From NCBI GenBank assembly GCA_963995525.1, contig OZ023206.1, forward strand, positions 72,142,490-72,206,489: a stretch of DNA of 64,000 nucleotides, given 5' to 3'. The position numbers and the translations under genes were made by a program. A model generated the notes under the pieces. It had not been told where the DNA came from and made no database searches. It saw nothing but the letters and a program-made list of their open reading frames with translations. This document shows, piece after piece, positions 41,439 through 51,536 of this stretch (positions are counted from its first letter, which is position 1; each line of letters begins with the position of its first letter). This stretch comes from Escarpia spicata. Lineage: Eukaryota; Annelida; Polychaeta; Sabellida; Siboglinidae.

Positions 41439-42502
41439 ATGAACTCTACTTCGATCCGAAACGAGCGGGGAGTTACGGAGGTGTCGACGCGTTGCACCGG
41501 GCGTCAAAGGGGGGTCGACGACGCCCGGATGTCGAGAGGTGGCTAGCGGCGCAGGACGCTTATACTCTACACAAACCGGTTAAAAGACGTTTCAAACGAC
41601 GTTGCGTTATCGTGGGCGGTCAAAACCAGCAGTGGCAAGCTGATCTGGTCGATCTGACTAGGTTAAAAAAACACAACGACGGTATAACATTTCTATTGAC
41701 GGTCATCGACGTGTTTTCGAAGCGGGCGTGGTGCGTTCCGTTGAAGAATAAGTCCGGCGCATCGCTCGTCGCGGCCTTCGAGCGTCTGCTGAACGACGCG
41801 CCGCCGCCGAACGCGCTGCAGACCGATAAGGGGACCGAGTTTCTGAATCGACCCCTGCAAACGTTCCTAAAGAGTCGCGGCGTTCATCATTTCGTGACGC
41901 ATAACGAGGAGACTAAAGCGAGCGTCGTGGAACGCTTCAATAGGACTTTGAAAACGCGCATGTGGCGTTATTTAACGAAACACGAGACGCTGCGCTACGT
42001 AGAGGCGTTAACGGATTTCGTGCATTCGTACAACAACGCCTATCATCGAAGCATCGGTAGGACGCCGGCGAGCGTCGACGCGACGAATCAGGAGGACGTA
42101 TGGCAACGCCTGTACGGCGGCGGCGGCGGCGGCGGCGGTGGTATGGGGAAAAAACCGAAACTTCGCGAAGGAGATCGCGTGCGTATCAGTAAGACGAGGG
42201 GTCAATTAAAAAAAGGATACATGCCTAATTGGAGCGAGGAGCTCTTCACCGTCGTAGAGGTGCATCCGTCCGAACCCCCCGTTTATCGCCTGAAGGACGA
42301 CGCGGGGACACCGGTAGAGGGCGCCTTCTACGAACAGGAAGTACAACGCGTAGTCGTTCCGAAGGACAAACTGTATCGAGTGGAGGCGGTTCTGCAGCGG
42401 CGTCGTCGTCGCGGCGGCGGCTCGGAGGCGCTCGTGAAATGGAGCGGTTACCCGGCCTCCTTCAACAGTTGGATCGACGCCGCGGCGCTCGTGGACCTAT
42501 AG
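41360..42502 (+). CDS. integrase with chromodomain, copy 2
   Basis: Identical 380 residues, DDE triad intact. The GGC run coding the polyglycine linker also has the same length as in copy 1. Confidence 0.93.
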   Translation: MVSGWSRRRPKRNLRKRNDDDDDAELNELYFDPKRAGSYGGVDALHRASKGGRRRPDVERWLAAQDAYTLHKPVKRRFKRRCVIVGGQNQQWQADLVDLTRLKKHNDGITFLLTVIDVFSKRAWCVPLKNKSGASLVAAFERLLNDAPPPNALQTDKGTEFLNRPLQTFLKSRGVHHFVTHNEETKASVVERFNRTLKTRMWRYLTKHETLRYVEALTDFVHSYNNAYHRSIGRTPASVDATNQEDVWQRLYGGGGGGGGGMGKKPKLREGDRVRISKTRGQLKKGYMPNWSEELFTVVEVHPSEPPVYRLKDDAGTPVEGAFYEQEVQRVVVPKDKLYRVEAVLQRRRRRGGGSEALVKWSGYPASFNSWIDAAALVDL

Positions 42503-42503
42503 C

Positions 42504-42803
42504 ATGCGTTGGACGCGTCACGAGGAATGCTGGCGACTGCACGAGTCGTGTTTATGCGGGGGAACGTCGCTCCTCCCGTATAAGGGGCCCTGCTGTACCC
42601 GCAGACCGCAGTGGCGCTATGGAGGCGAGGGACGAACAGCAGCAGCCGAAGCAGAAGAAGAAGACTACCAAAGAGGACTCCGTCGACGCCGCTACTGGTA
42701 CAGAGAAGTCGACGACGACTACCAACGAGGACTCCGTCGACGCCGTCGAGAACGCCGACGACTCCACCGTCCACGAACCCGATCCATGGCGGCTCTGCGG
42801 TAA
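42504..42803 (+). CDS. possible small Cys-rich frame, copy 2 (doubtful)
   Basis: Counterpart of 30493-30792 and site of the only base difference found between the blocks: T at 42551, silent here, but Ala to Val in the overlapping frame that starts at 42229. Confidence 0.25.
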   Translation: MRWTRHEECWRLHESCLCGGTSLLPYKGPCCTRRPQWRYGGEGRTAAAEAEEEDYQRGLRRRRYWYREVDDDYQRGLRRRRRERRRLHRPRTRSMAALR

Positions 42804-43014
42804 CGAATGCCCAAAGGCCGAAATCGTATTCCTCTGCCAGGTCATCGTCCTGTACTTCGTCATCGCCGTTAGTATATACAATTTAACGCGGGGTCAAGGC
42901 GACTCCAATCTGTGGACGGCGCTGTTGAGCAGCTGTCTCGGTTATCTGCTCCCGAGTCCGTCTATGAGCGGCGGCGGCGGTCGACGACGACGAGACGATG
43001 GCGGTATCGTCTGA
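42619..43014 (+). CDS. small conserved membrane protein, copy 2
   Basis: Identical to 30608-31003; the variant base at 42551 is upstream of its ATG. Confidence 0.75.
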   Translation: MEARDEQQQPKQKKKTTKEDSVDAATGTEKSTTTTNEDSVDAVENADDSTVHEPDPWRLCGNECPKAEIVFLCQVIVLYFVIAVSIYNLTRGQGDSNLWTALLSSCLGYLLPSPSMSGGGGRRRRDDGGIV

Positions 43015-43864
43015 CTTTTACCTGACGCTACCGAGCAACGCGTCTACGAAGCGGCACCCCGAAAATACGTTGACGCACTACATCACGACGCTGCCGCGAC
43101 GTTTCGACCTGGCCGGCGGAGAATGGGAATGCGGACTGGTGACGCTACAGTACCCGCACACGTGGTACAACGTGAGAGAGGCGGATGCCACCTTCTACCT
43201 GTCGGCGCCCCGAGGTGAGGCGGGTCTTTTCACGACCATGGACGGTATCGGAATATACCGAAAGGGTACGATTGGTCACGGTTTCTACAACAACGTTTTC
43301 GTGCTACTGCGCGAGATCAACGAGGCGCTAAGGAAATTGTGGACCGATAAGGTGAGGGTGTATCTAGAGTACAGCGGCGTCTCTAACCGAATGACGCTGC
43401 GTATGACGGCGGGTGTCGCCTTTACCCTACCCGATACGAGCCTTCTGAAGAGCGTGCTAGGTTTCCATAAGAACGTTATCGTAAGTCCGCCGATGATGGG
43501 TCCCGACCCGGAAGTCGTCGTTATCGAGACCACCCCCGCCTCGTACACGTTCGCGTACGAAGGTCGAAATACGGTGGATATGAAGGCGGGCGTCGACACC
43601 CTGTACGTGTACACGGATCTCGTGGAATCGCGCGTCGTTGGCGACGTGTACGCGCCGCTTCTTCGAAATATCGCCGTCTTCGGTACGAACGGTAGCGTTA
43701 TTTCGGAAACGTTCGATCGCGTCCAATACGTGAGGCTGCTGCGGCATCAATTCGATACGATCGAGGTCGATATAAGAGACGATTGCGGTCAACCGATACC
43801 ATTCGAGCGGGGGAAGCTAGTGGCGACGCTTCACATCAGACGCTGTAAATCGAGATTGTTTTAA
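42998..43864 (+). CDS. penton-like minor capsid protein, copy 2
   Basis: Identical to 30987-31853. Confidence 0.85.
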   Translation: MAVSSDFYLTLPSNASTKRHPENTLTHYITTLPRRFDLAGGEWECGLVTLQYPHTWYNVREADATFYLSAPRGEAGLFTTMDGIGIYRKGTIGHGFYNNVFVLLREINEALRKLWTDKVRVYLEYSGVSNRMTLRMTAGVAFTLPDTSLLKSVLGFHKNVIVSPPMMGPDPEVVVIETTPASYTFAYEGRNTVDMKAGVDTLYVYTDLVESRVVGDVYAPLLRNIAVFGTNGSVISETFDRVQYVRLLRHQFDTIEVDIRDDCGQPIPFERGKLVATLHIRRCKSRLF

Positions 43865-43866
43865 CC

Positions 43867-44274
43867 ATGCCGAACCCGTACGAGGACTATTACGTTCGAT
43901 AGGTAGGCGGTCAACTACCGGTATTCATCGGCAGTCGAGGTCAGCGAGGACACGGTCTGGGTAATATCTTCGGGAGCCTGTTTCGAAGCGTCATGCCGCT
44001 TTTTAAGAGAGGCGCCATGGCGTTGGGAAAACGCGCGCTCAAAACCGGCGTGAACGTGGCGCGGGACGTCGTCGGCGGCGGCAATCTGAAAGCGTCGGTA
44101 AAACGACGCGCGAAGGAGGCCGGCGTCGATCTTCTCGACGGCCTATTGAAAGGGCCGGCGCCGAAGAAGAGACGGGTGAAAAAAAGACCGCCTATAAAGA
44201 AGCAGCGTCGAACGGCGACGACCGTCAGTAGACGGAAGAGAGGACGTCGACCGGTCGATATATTCGACGCGTAA
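43867..44274 (+). pseudogene. pVI-like protein with in-frame TAG, copy 2
   Basis: The TAG is at 43900-43902 and the internal ATG at 43993. Because both copies carry the stop, it arose before the duplication or was copied by conversion. Confidence 0.75.
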
Positions 44275-44276
44275 CG

Positions 44277-45581
44277 ATGGCGTTCGTAAAGACAGCGTGC
44301 GAGGGCGTGAAGGCCGAACTGGACCTGTTCACCGGACCGGTGACGCAGAAGAGCATCGAGAGCAGTTATCGGACCGCCTACCAACCGCTGACGGCTCTCG
44401 ACGCCGGCGGTCCTATCGAGTTCCTCATTCCGGGGTCGGGTAACGACTATACGGACCTGGCGAGCCTTCAAACGTACGTCCTCTTCAAAGTGGTTCAGGG
44501 GGACGGTACCGATCTGGCGGCCGGCACCAACGTGGCGCCGGTCAACAATTTCCTTCATTCGATGTTCAGTCAAATCGACGTGTCGCTGAACGGCACGCTC
44601 GTGACGCCGTCGACCAATACGTACGCGTACCGGGCCTACATCGAGACCCTGCTGAGTTACGGTAGCGACGCGAAACGATCGCATCTCACGGGGTCGTTGT
44701 GGTACAAAGACAGCGCCGGACACATGAACGCGCGCGGGGACGATAACACCGGGTTCGTAGCGCGGCGCAATCTGACGGCGGCCAGCGCCGAGGTGGAGAT
44801 GATGGGACACCTGCACGTCGACGCGTTTATGTTAAACCTCCTCCTACCGAGCGGCATCGACACAAAAATACGCATGGTCCAGTCGAAGGACGCGTTCGCG
44901 CTCTTGGGCGCGGCTGGCGCGCCGGGGTGGCGTATCGTGATACGCTCGATTTGCCTGTACGTCCGAAAAGTGAAGTTGAACCCGGAAGTCCAGCTGGGTC
45001 ATATCAAAGCGTGGACTTTGGGAACGGCTAAGTTTCCGATGCGCCGCGTCGACTGCAAGTCGTTCTCGATAACCGCGGGTACGCTATCGCACACGCACGA
45101 GAACCTGTACATGGGTGCAATTCCGAAACGTATAATCCTGATGATGATCGACAACGCTGCCTACAACGGAGACTACACTAGAAATCCGTTCAACGCGCAT
45201 CACAACGACATAACCTTCCTCGCGCTCAACGTCGACGGACGTCAAGTGCCGAGCAAGCCGCTGCAACCGGACTTTCCGCACCACCGGTACATACGAAGCT
45301 ACATGAATCTCTTCGAGGCCACCGGAAAGGCGGGCGAGGACGAGGGGAACGACATATCGCGCTCGGACTTCGAGGCCGGCTACACCGTCTTCGCTTTCGA
45401 CCTGACCCCCGACTGCTGCGACGGGGACCATTTCAACGTCGTGCGTCAGGGGAGCGTGGGCGCTGAAATGCAGTTCTCGACGCCGCTACCCCGACCGGTG
45501 AACGTCGTCGTGTACGCGGAATTCGAGACGGTGATGGAAATCGATCGGACCCGAAACGTCCTGTACGACTGTACCTCGTAA
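44277..45581 (+). CDS. major capsid protein, copy 2
   Basis: Identical 434 residues; the stop/start overlap with the protease is kept. Confidence 0.92.
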   Translation: MAFVKTACEGVKAELDLFTGPVTQKSIESSYRTAYQPLTALDAGGPIEFLIPGSGNDYTDLASLQTYVLFKVVQGDGTDLAAGTNVAPVNNFLHSMFSQIDVSLNGTLVTPSTNTYAYRAYIETLLSYGSDAKRSHLTGSLWYKDSAGHMNARGDDNTGFVARRNLTAASAEVEMMGHLHVDAFMLNLLLPSGIDTKIRMVQSKDAFALLGAAGAPGWRIVIRSICLYVRKVKLNPEVQLGHIKAWTLGTAKFPMRRVDCKSFSITAGTLSHTHENLYMGAIPKRIILMMIDNAAYNGDYTRNPFNAHHNDITFLALNVDGRQVPSKPLQPDFPHHRYIRSYMNLFEATGKAGEDEGNDISRSDFEAGYTVFAFDLTPDCCDGDHFNVVRQGSVGAEMQFSTPLPRPVNVVVYAEFETVMEIDRTRNVLYDCTS

Positions 45582-46042
45582 TGGATACGTTCCAACTGCT
45601 GCGTCGCCTCGAACTCGACGCGTACGCTAAACGCATCGTCCTCGGCGTCGTACCTAAAGACGCGCTACTTACCACCACCACCGCCACCACCACTTACCCG
45701 ATGGCCTTCGTGTGCAATACCGACGACGGCGGCGAACCGGGGGAGCACTGGGTGGCCGTCTACGTCGACCGCCAAGGCGTCGGCGAGTACTTCGATTCGT
45801 ACGGTCTCCCGCCGCTGCACGCCGACTTCCGCGCCTTCCTGCACCGACACTGCGGCGACGCGTGGACGTACAACGACAAGAGACTGCAGAGCGTCGTCTC
45901 TAACGTGTGCGGACAATATTGCGTCGCCTACCTACTCCTCCGATGTCGCGGCATGCCGTTGACGACGTTCCAGAACATATTCGGCACCAATCGGGTGGCC
46001 AATGACTGTCTCGTATTCGATTGGCTAAAACCACTGCATTAA
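45581..46042 (+). CDS. adenain-like protease, copy 2
   Basis: Identical to 33570-34031, with the His, Asp, Gln and Cys positions all present. Confidence 0.9.
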   Translation: MDTFQLLRRLELDAYAKRIVLGVVPKDALLTTTTATTTYPMAFVCNTDDGGEPGEHWVAVYVDRQGVGEYFDSYGLPPLHADFRAFLHRHCGDAWTYNDKRLQSVVSNVCGQYCVAYLLLRCRGMPLTTFQNIFGTNRVANDCLVFDWLKPLH

Positions 46043-46197
46043 CGCTTCGCTTTTACGTGTATAGTAGTAATAAAAAACAACGACGATGAAATGTACGCAC
46101 TTGTGTTTGTTTTATTATTACCCTACCCTACATACATACATACAGAACCCTACCCCTAGGCGGCCCCCCACCCCTAGGGTAGGTTTAGTTATACGAG

Positions 46198-49100
46198 TTA
46201 GACGAGTATCGGCGCCGTGGTGACGCCGTCGTCGAGCACGCGGCGTTTAGCGTAGAAATAGCTGAACGCCGCGCGCTCTTGAACGTACGTCAACACGGAC
46301 GAGTTTTTCACTTGGAAACCGCGGTTCCAACCGACGCCGCTGCGTCGGTCGCGCAGTACGGCGAGAAAGTCGTGCTCGTCGATATCGTTCTGACGTTTAC
46401 TCAATCCCTTCGTGCTGTACTTCGCGCCGCCGTCGCCGCCGAAGCAGTAGTACGTCTTACTGCACAGCGCCACGATTCCGTCGCCGCGCCACTCTTCTTT
46501 GAAGAGACCCGGCGTTCGACGATCGAATAGAAGACGGCGCGCGCAGCAGTCCCCACCCTCCCACGTCAGTCCGGCGACGCGGCGCCGTACGTACGCGTCG
46601 CAACATTCGGCTGGAAACCAGAGCGACCGATACCGGAAGTAGTGTTCGCGCAGCGCTTCCGGTACGAGCGCGTCGATGTCGTGACCCGCGAGGGCTATGT
46701 ACGCCGAGTCGGTGTCCATATCGCAGTACTGGAAGAGCGGGCGTGGAATGTAGGCGTCGACGAAGTCGTAATAAAATTCGAGCATTCGTAATTTCGCGTA
46801 TTGATACACGAAATAACCGATTTGAATCGGCAGGTCGTAGACGACGGTGCGCTTATTCAGCGCCACCTCGTACAGCTCGTCGTCGACGACGACGTCGAGT
46901 TGCCGGAAGCGACGGTTGTTGACGAGTCGCGAGGCGCCTACCGACGTAGCGTACTTGATATCCCGGTGCCGATCGACGCGCGTAATCGTCTTCCCGTACG
47001 AACTGTTGCCGAGTAGTTTGAAGGTGTCGTCGATGATCGCTTTGTCGGGGTCGACGTCGCCCTCGCGTCGCGCCGTCGACACCGTATCGCCGAAACGACG
47101 AAAGCAGGCGATCGGCGTGTACTCGATCACCTGGTAGATGCGCGCGACGACGAGCCCGTGCTCCAGATACCAGCGTAGGAGGGGCGTGGCGAGTACGATC
47201 GCCGTGCCGAAGTAGCTACCAACGAGCGTCCGTTGAGGTCGGGTGAGTAGATCGTGCGACTCGGCGTAGCGGCGCATGAACGGGCTGAGGTCGTCGCGCG
47301 CGATATCGACGTTCTTGAATACGGGCTGCATTTCGGCGAACTTAGCGCGCAGCGCTTCCGGCACGGCGATATCGCACTGCACGAGACCGAATAGAGAGCC
47401 GTCGCGTACACCCGCCAGTATCGTCGAGTGCGTTACGCGCCTCGCGTCGGGTCGCGTCACGGGGGGTCTCACGGCTCGCCACTGGCACTCCCACATTTCG
47501 ACGACGGCATCGACGTGGCGGCGCAGGTAGGACGTCACGGCGATCGTCGCGGCGTACAGAGTCGTCATCGGTTGACCGTTGACGGCGTTCGTCGTCACGT
47601 GCGTCTGGCATATCGGGCAGCCGTGAAAGAAACAACCGTGAAATTGATACGCCGTTCGCGTGGCGGCGCACCAACCGTCGACTCGGTACTTACCGATGCG
47701 CTTCTCGCGGCCGTTCAACTGGTGTCGTATAGGGGCGCCTATTCGTTCCGCTTCGTACGTCAACCACTCTACGGCCATACGACCGTAGCGGTGCACGTGT
47801 TCCGCTCGAAAGCCGTTCTCCGCGCGTCGGCGCGTGTACCAACCCGTCGGCATTTCCCGCATCATCGCCGATAGATAGAGACCGTTCGCGTCATAGCCTA
47901 CTATCGAACGACACGGGTTGTTACCGCCTCGAATCGACGTCACGCCGGCTTCGTGATGACGCGAGAAGATGATCGATGGACCGCCGACGATCTGCGACTG
48001 CAGTAGGCGGTGCAGGTCTTTGTTCGGTTCGTTGAACAGCGAGAAATGGATTGACGACGGCAGGTCGTTGAATAGGTACAACAACGTCAAACCCGGTACG
48101 CTGATGGCGTCCTTGAACATGTCGATGCGCTGACGGCGATAGAAGGCGAACTGCCGCTCGAGTGCCTCGAGAAACGGCGCCACATCTCGGTTATTATACC
48201 AGATTAGAAAATCGCGCATCGTCGTAATGCACTCGTCGCGCCATGCCGTCGCACAAATTTCGTACGCCTCCGCGGAGATTCCCTCGCGTTTCAGGTGGCT
48301 GTAGAAAGTTTCGCGCGGCGGTAGGACGGTCTCGTCCAGGCGCGTCAACGCGTCGATATATTCGTACGGAAAGTACCCCTTGGTCGCCGCGCAGTCGTAC
48401 GCTTTCAGATAGCGCTCGTAGCTGACACCGGGCGCGAGGTAATTAGTTATGTCCAGAAATTTCAACGTCGACGTCGTCAGGCACATGTAAGCGTTGTGTC
48501 GTTTAATCGTGAACGCCGACGATGTGTGCTGCGCGTCGTCGGTTATGAGCAGGGGGGTCAAGTACTTTTTGACGACATTCAAATCGTACTTACCGCTGTT
48601 GAAACCCAGTACGGGCATTTGACGAAGGTGCGTCCACAGGCGGTCGGCGAGTGCGGCGTACGGTGACGCATCCTTGTCGGCGTCGTCACTTCGTCGCCGC
48701 CAGTCTTTATCGAGCGCTTCGATCGCCTCAAAGACCGCGTCGTAGCGGGGGCGTAGAACCGCGCACGCCGCCGCGCTCACGGCTTCCAGGTCATCGATGA
48801 GGCGACGCGCTAGGTCGGCCGAATCACCGGTCGTGACGTAACAGCGCGCCGCTTCGTGTCCGGGCACGTTCGACGCAACGCTCACGCTGAGCAGTTCGTG
48901 TCGCGCTAGCCACCGACATTTATCGGTATCCGGCGGTAGCTCGTTGGCGGCGAAATAACATTCAAAATCGAATGTCGCGCGGTACGGATAGTAGCGCAGA
49001 TCGTCGTCGCCGACGTCGATACCTTCGTCGTCGAGTCGTTGAAATACGGACGGCTTCGGTCGGTAGACGCCGCCGGGAAACACGTGACGAACACCGCCCT

Positions 49101-50271
49101 CGCACGTCGCTTCGTGACGTCGTAATAGTGACGGGTACTGCCAGAGGGAGTTGCCGCATTTCGAGCACTTGTACGTTTTCGCGTACGCGCGCAGGTCGAT
49201 TATGTACGAAAAGTGATTCTCGTACAGGTTGACATTCAGGGTTGTGGGGTGCACTTCGAGCGATCGACGGACTAGTTCGGCGGCGCCAGTCGCCGTTAGT
49301 CGATAGACGACGATGTTGATACCAAAAAGCGTCTCCACGCGTTCCAGTTCGTTCAGGCGCACGCCGGTCGGCGTCGGGGCGTAGCGCGCGCTCAGTTGTT
49401 TAGCTACTCGCGTTAAACGGGTTGTATTTAGGTTCCCCCTACCACCACCACCTTGCCGATGGATGGCAATGCATCGGAAGAGGCATAGAGTATCGTCGTA
49501 GGGCTTGCCTCCCCGATCGTTCGTCAACGCCACGACGTGCTTGTTGTTACGCACGTAGGCGGGGAGCGCGGCGCCAACGCACCCGATAGGATGGTTTAGG
49601 ATGGCGTTCACGAAGTAGGTGGCGTTCGTTACGAGCTCGACCACCCACCCCGAATCGGGGCGCTGCGCGAGGACGTACTGTAGTACGTCGGTCGTGCGCA
49701 CGACATCGAGGAATCGTTCGAAAGAACGGCTATCGGTTACGAGGGCGGGTGTTTCGAGAAGGCGACCGCAGCAGTTACAGGACGAATGAAAATAGCGGTA
49801 ACGACCCGACACCTTGTGGCGTAACACGAAACCATAGCTTACGTTTATTTTAAACGCATTCTTTCGTTCGCTAAACATAACCCTCAGACGCGGTTCGAGC
49901 ACCTGCGTACTCGTACAGGCGGTCATGCGATAGTTGTAGCGGGACTGTACGACACCGATCGCTACCGACGTCTCTATGCTACGTCGATGCTCGTCCAAGA
50001 CGCGTTGAAGAGCGTCGGCTGATGGTGGCGGCGGTGGTGGTGGATTATCATTGGGCGGTAACGACACCGCCGGATGACCGCACCGTTCCCTCAGGTGTCG
50101 TAGCATCGCGGCGCGCGTACTGTACGTTACGCCGCATTTCGGACACTCTCGTCGCTTTACGCATAGCGCGTCATCGCCGCATCGTTTCGAACTCTTCGCG
50201 TGTCGCTCTAACGCCGACTGTTTCAAGAAATAAGCACCGCATTTCGGACATTGCCACCTAGTAGGCGGCAT
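46198..50271 (-). CDS. protein-primed DNA polymerase, copy 2
   Basis: Identical 1357 residues. This copy lies next to the early region, its original neighbour; copy 1 instead has the second NADAR gene upstream of its promoter. Confidence 0.95.
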   Translation of the reverse strand: MPPTRWQCPKCGAYFLKQSALERHAKSSKRCGDDALCVKRRECPKCGVTYSTRAAMLRHLRERCGHPAVSLPPNDNPPPPPPPSADALQRVLDEHRRSIETSVAIGVVQSRYNYRMTACTSTQVLEPRLRVMFSERKNAFKINVSYGFVLRHKVSGRYRYFHSSCNCCGRLLETPALVTDSRSFERFLDVVRTTDVLQYVLAQRPDSGWVVELVTNATYFVNAILNHPIGCVGAALPAYVRNNKHVVALTNDRGGKPYDDTLCLFRCIAIHRQGGGGRGNLNTTRLTRVAKQLSARYAPTPTGVRLNELERVETLFGINIVVYRLTATGAAELVRRSLEVHPTTLNVNLYENHFSYIIDLRAYAKTYKCSKCGNSLWQYPSLLRRHEATCEGGVRHVFPGGVYRPKPSVFQRLDDEGIDVGDDDLRYYPYRATFDFECYFAANELPPDTDKCRWLARHELLSVSVASNVPGHEAARCYVTTGDSADLARRLIDDLEAVSAAACAVLRPRYDAVFEAIEALDKDWRRRSDDADKDASPYAALADRLWTHLRQMPVLGFNSGKYDLNVVKKYLTPLLITDDAQHTSSAFTIKRHNAYMCLTTSTLKFLDITNYLAPGVSYERYLKAYDCAATKGYFPYEYIDALTRLDETVLPPRETFYSHLKREGISAEAYEICATAWRDECITTMRDFLIWYNNRDVAPFLEALERQFAFYRRQRIDMFKDAISVPGLTLLYLFNDLPSSIHFSLFNEPNKDLHRLLQSQIVGGPSIIFSRHHEAGVTSIRGGNNPCRSIVGYDANGLYLSAMMREMPTGWYTRRRAENGFRAEHVHRYGRMAVEWLTYEAERIGAPIRHQLNGREKRIGKYRVDGWCAATRTAYQFHGCFFHGCPICQTHVTTNAVNGQPMTTLYAATIAVTSYLRRHVDAVVEMWECQWRAVRPPVTRPDARRVTHSTILAGVRDGSLFGLVQCDIAVPEALRAKFAEMQPVFKNVDIARDDLSPFMRRYAESHDLLTRPQRTLVGSYFGTAIVLATPLLRWYLEHGLVVARIYQVIEYTPIACFRRFGDTVSTARREGDVDPDKAIIDDTFKLLGNSSYGKTITRVDRHRDIKYATSVGASRLVNNRRFRQLDVVVDDELYEVALNKRTVVYDLPIQIGYFVYQYAKLRMLEFYYDFVDAYIPRPLFQYCDMDTDSAYIALAGHDIDALVPEALREHYFRYRSLWFPAECCDAYVRRRVAGLTWEGGDCCARRLLFDRRTPGLFKEEWRGDGIVALCSKTYYCFGGDGGAKYSTKGLSKRQNDIDEHDFLAVLRDRRSGVGWNRGFQVKNSSVLTYVQERAAFSYFYAKRRVLDDGVTTAPILV

Positions 50272-50348
50272 ACTTTTTTTGTGCTGCTACTTTTTCGAAT
50301 ACCTCTATTTATAACGAGGTACGGACATGCGCAGTGAGTGATGTAACG

Positions 50349-50663
50349 TGGGGGTGGTGGTTTTGTTAGGTAACGGGGTGGTGGTTTTGTTAAGTAACGG
50401 GGTGGTGGTTTTGTTAAGTAACGACTAATGATATTGAGGTACGGGACACACGTGGTGTGGTGGTTTTGTTAGCGATGCGTATGGGGTGGCGGTTTTGTTA
50501 AGTAACGACGCGTATGGGGTGGTGGTTTTGTTAAGTAACGACTAATGATATTAAGGTACACCACGTGGTGTGGTGGTTTTGTTAGGTGCGTATGGGGTGG
50601 CGGTTTTGTTAAGCATATGGGGTGGTGGTGGTTTGTTATGAGGGGGGTGGCGGTTTTGTTAAG
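50349..50663. repeat. G/T-rich iterated array, copy 2
   Basis: Counterpart of 38338-38652 with the same number and order of units. Confidence 0.8.
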
Positions 50664-50667
50664 TAAC

Positions 50668-50719
50668 TGTGTGTGTGTGTGTGTGTGTGTGAGTGTGTGT
50701 GTGTGTGTGTGGTGTGCGT
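50668..50719. repeat. GT microsatellite, copy 2
   Basis: Same interruption and length as 38657-38708. Confidence 0.9.
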
Positions 50720-50755
50720 GTTTTAACTCGGAAACGGAACGTCCATTTTCAACGT

Positions 50756-50761
50756 TTTATT
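50756..50761 (-). terminator. poly(A) signal of the early region
   Basis: AATAAA on the minus strand (TTTATT on plus), about 70 bp after the stop of the last early exon. I find no other minus-strand AATAAA between here and the early promoter near 52730, so all early transcripts probably end here. Confidence 0.6.
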
Positions 50762-50828
50762 AAGCGTGTCGTACAACGAAAAGCGATATTAAGCAAATCA
50801 GCAGAATAGGCAGTAATGTTCATTTGAT

Positions 50829-51434
50829 TTAAAGGCCGCTTCTGCACTGTATGTAGACGTGCACTGCCGATTCTAGTCGAGCGCGATTGATGAATTCGCG
50901 CCAATTCGTGCCGAGGAGCCAGTCGGATACGAACTGCACCAAATACAGTTCCCCAGCTCGCCCCGGTTGCTGTCCGTGCGCCTTCACGTGTAGTAACTGC
51001 ACCAGACGTATGAAGGTTGGTATCAGTGAGCGCTGCAGACACGATTCCAACACTACGTTGAAGTGTTGAGTGACGAGTTCGGCTACGTTGTCGTAGCGCC
51101 GTGCGTACTCACGAGTAGGCCGACCCGCCCGATAGCCGACCATATGCACGTACGGACATCCCTCATTAACTTCGCAAGCACCGCATCGATCGCGCGCCGT
51201 CTCCAATATCAGCTCACCGAGGTGTTCAGCGAGGAGGGACATCGCATGTCGTTCATATCGACAGGCCACCTGACCCCGCCCCGGCTCGACGACGCGTCGT
51301 TGCATCACGTCCGACGGCGCTGGCTTCCAACAACACGACGGCACAATCTGGTGTAAACTTTCGTAAGGCGGTGGTGCACCAAGCGCCTCCTCAATGATAG
51401 CATCCAATGCGCTATCGACGTCGCCCGCGCATCC
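50829..51434 (-). CDS. early-region alternative 3' exon C (201 codons)
   Basis: The frame opens at GGA (51434-51432), right after a splice-acceptor-like sequence (CTGCTTTTGTGCTGTAG on the minus strand), and runs to TAA at 50829. There is no ATG at the beginning, and an in-frame TAG overlaps the acceptor, so it needs splicing (or a non-ATG start such as the TTG at 51407). It enters in phase 0, matching the donor at 52377-52378. Contents: a PPPY motif (WW-domain binding in viral late domains), a CGACEVNEGCPYVH cluster (C-x2-C-x5-C-x3-H, possible zinc site) and a helical C-terminal half. Similar CxGCE...H clusters occur in unannotated Polinton proteins as I recall. Function unknown. Confidence 0.6.
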   Translation of the reverse strand, partial: GCAGDVDSALDAIIEEALGAPPPYESLHQIVPSCCWKPAPSDVMQRRVVEPGRGQVACRYERHAMSLLAEHLGELILETARDRCGACEVNEGCPYVHMVGYRAGRPTREYARRYDNVAELVTQHFNVVLESCLQRSLIPTFIRLVQLLHVKAHGQQPGRAGELYLVQFVSDWLLGTNWREFINRARLESAVHVYIQCRSGL

Positions 51435-51536
51435 CTACAGCACAAAAGCAGGTGCCTACAAACACACATTACACTTCCCACGGCGATCGTGCGCACGTTC
51501 AGGCCGTCGCGCTCTCTACAAAACACATTATTATCA

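Larger units (their letters stand above)
38865..50875. repeat. 12,011-bp direct repeat, copy 2
   Basis: Follows copy 1 without a spacer. Its right edge continues into the intact early-gene exon (ATTCTA|GTCGAG), so copy 2 keeps the original right junction and copy 1 the original left junction. This is what a simple head-to-tail duplication of an internal segment predicts. Confidence 0.95.

Noticed and set aside
26854..50875. Duplicated blocks as long terminal repeats of a giant retroelement
   Set aside because: The blocks are adjacent with no internal region, contain complete genes, and the true ends are inverted repeats outside them.
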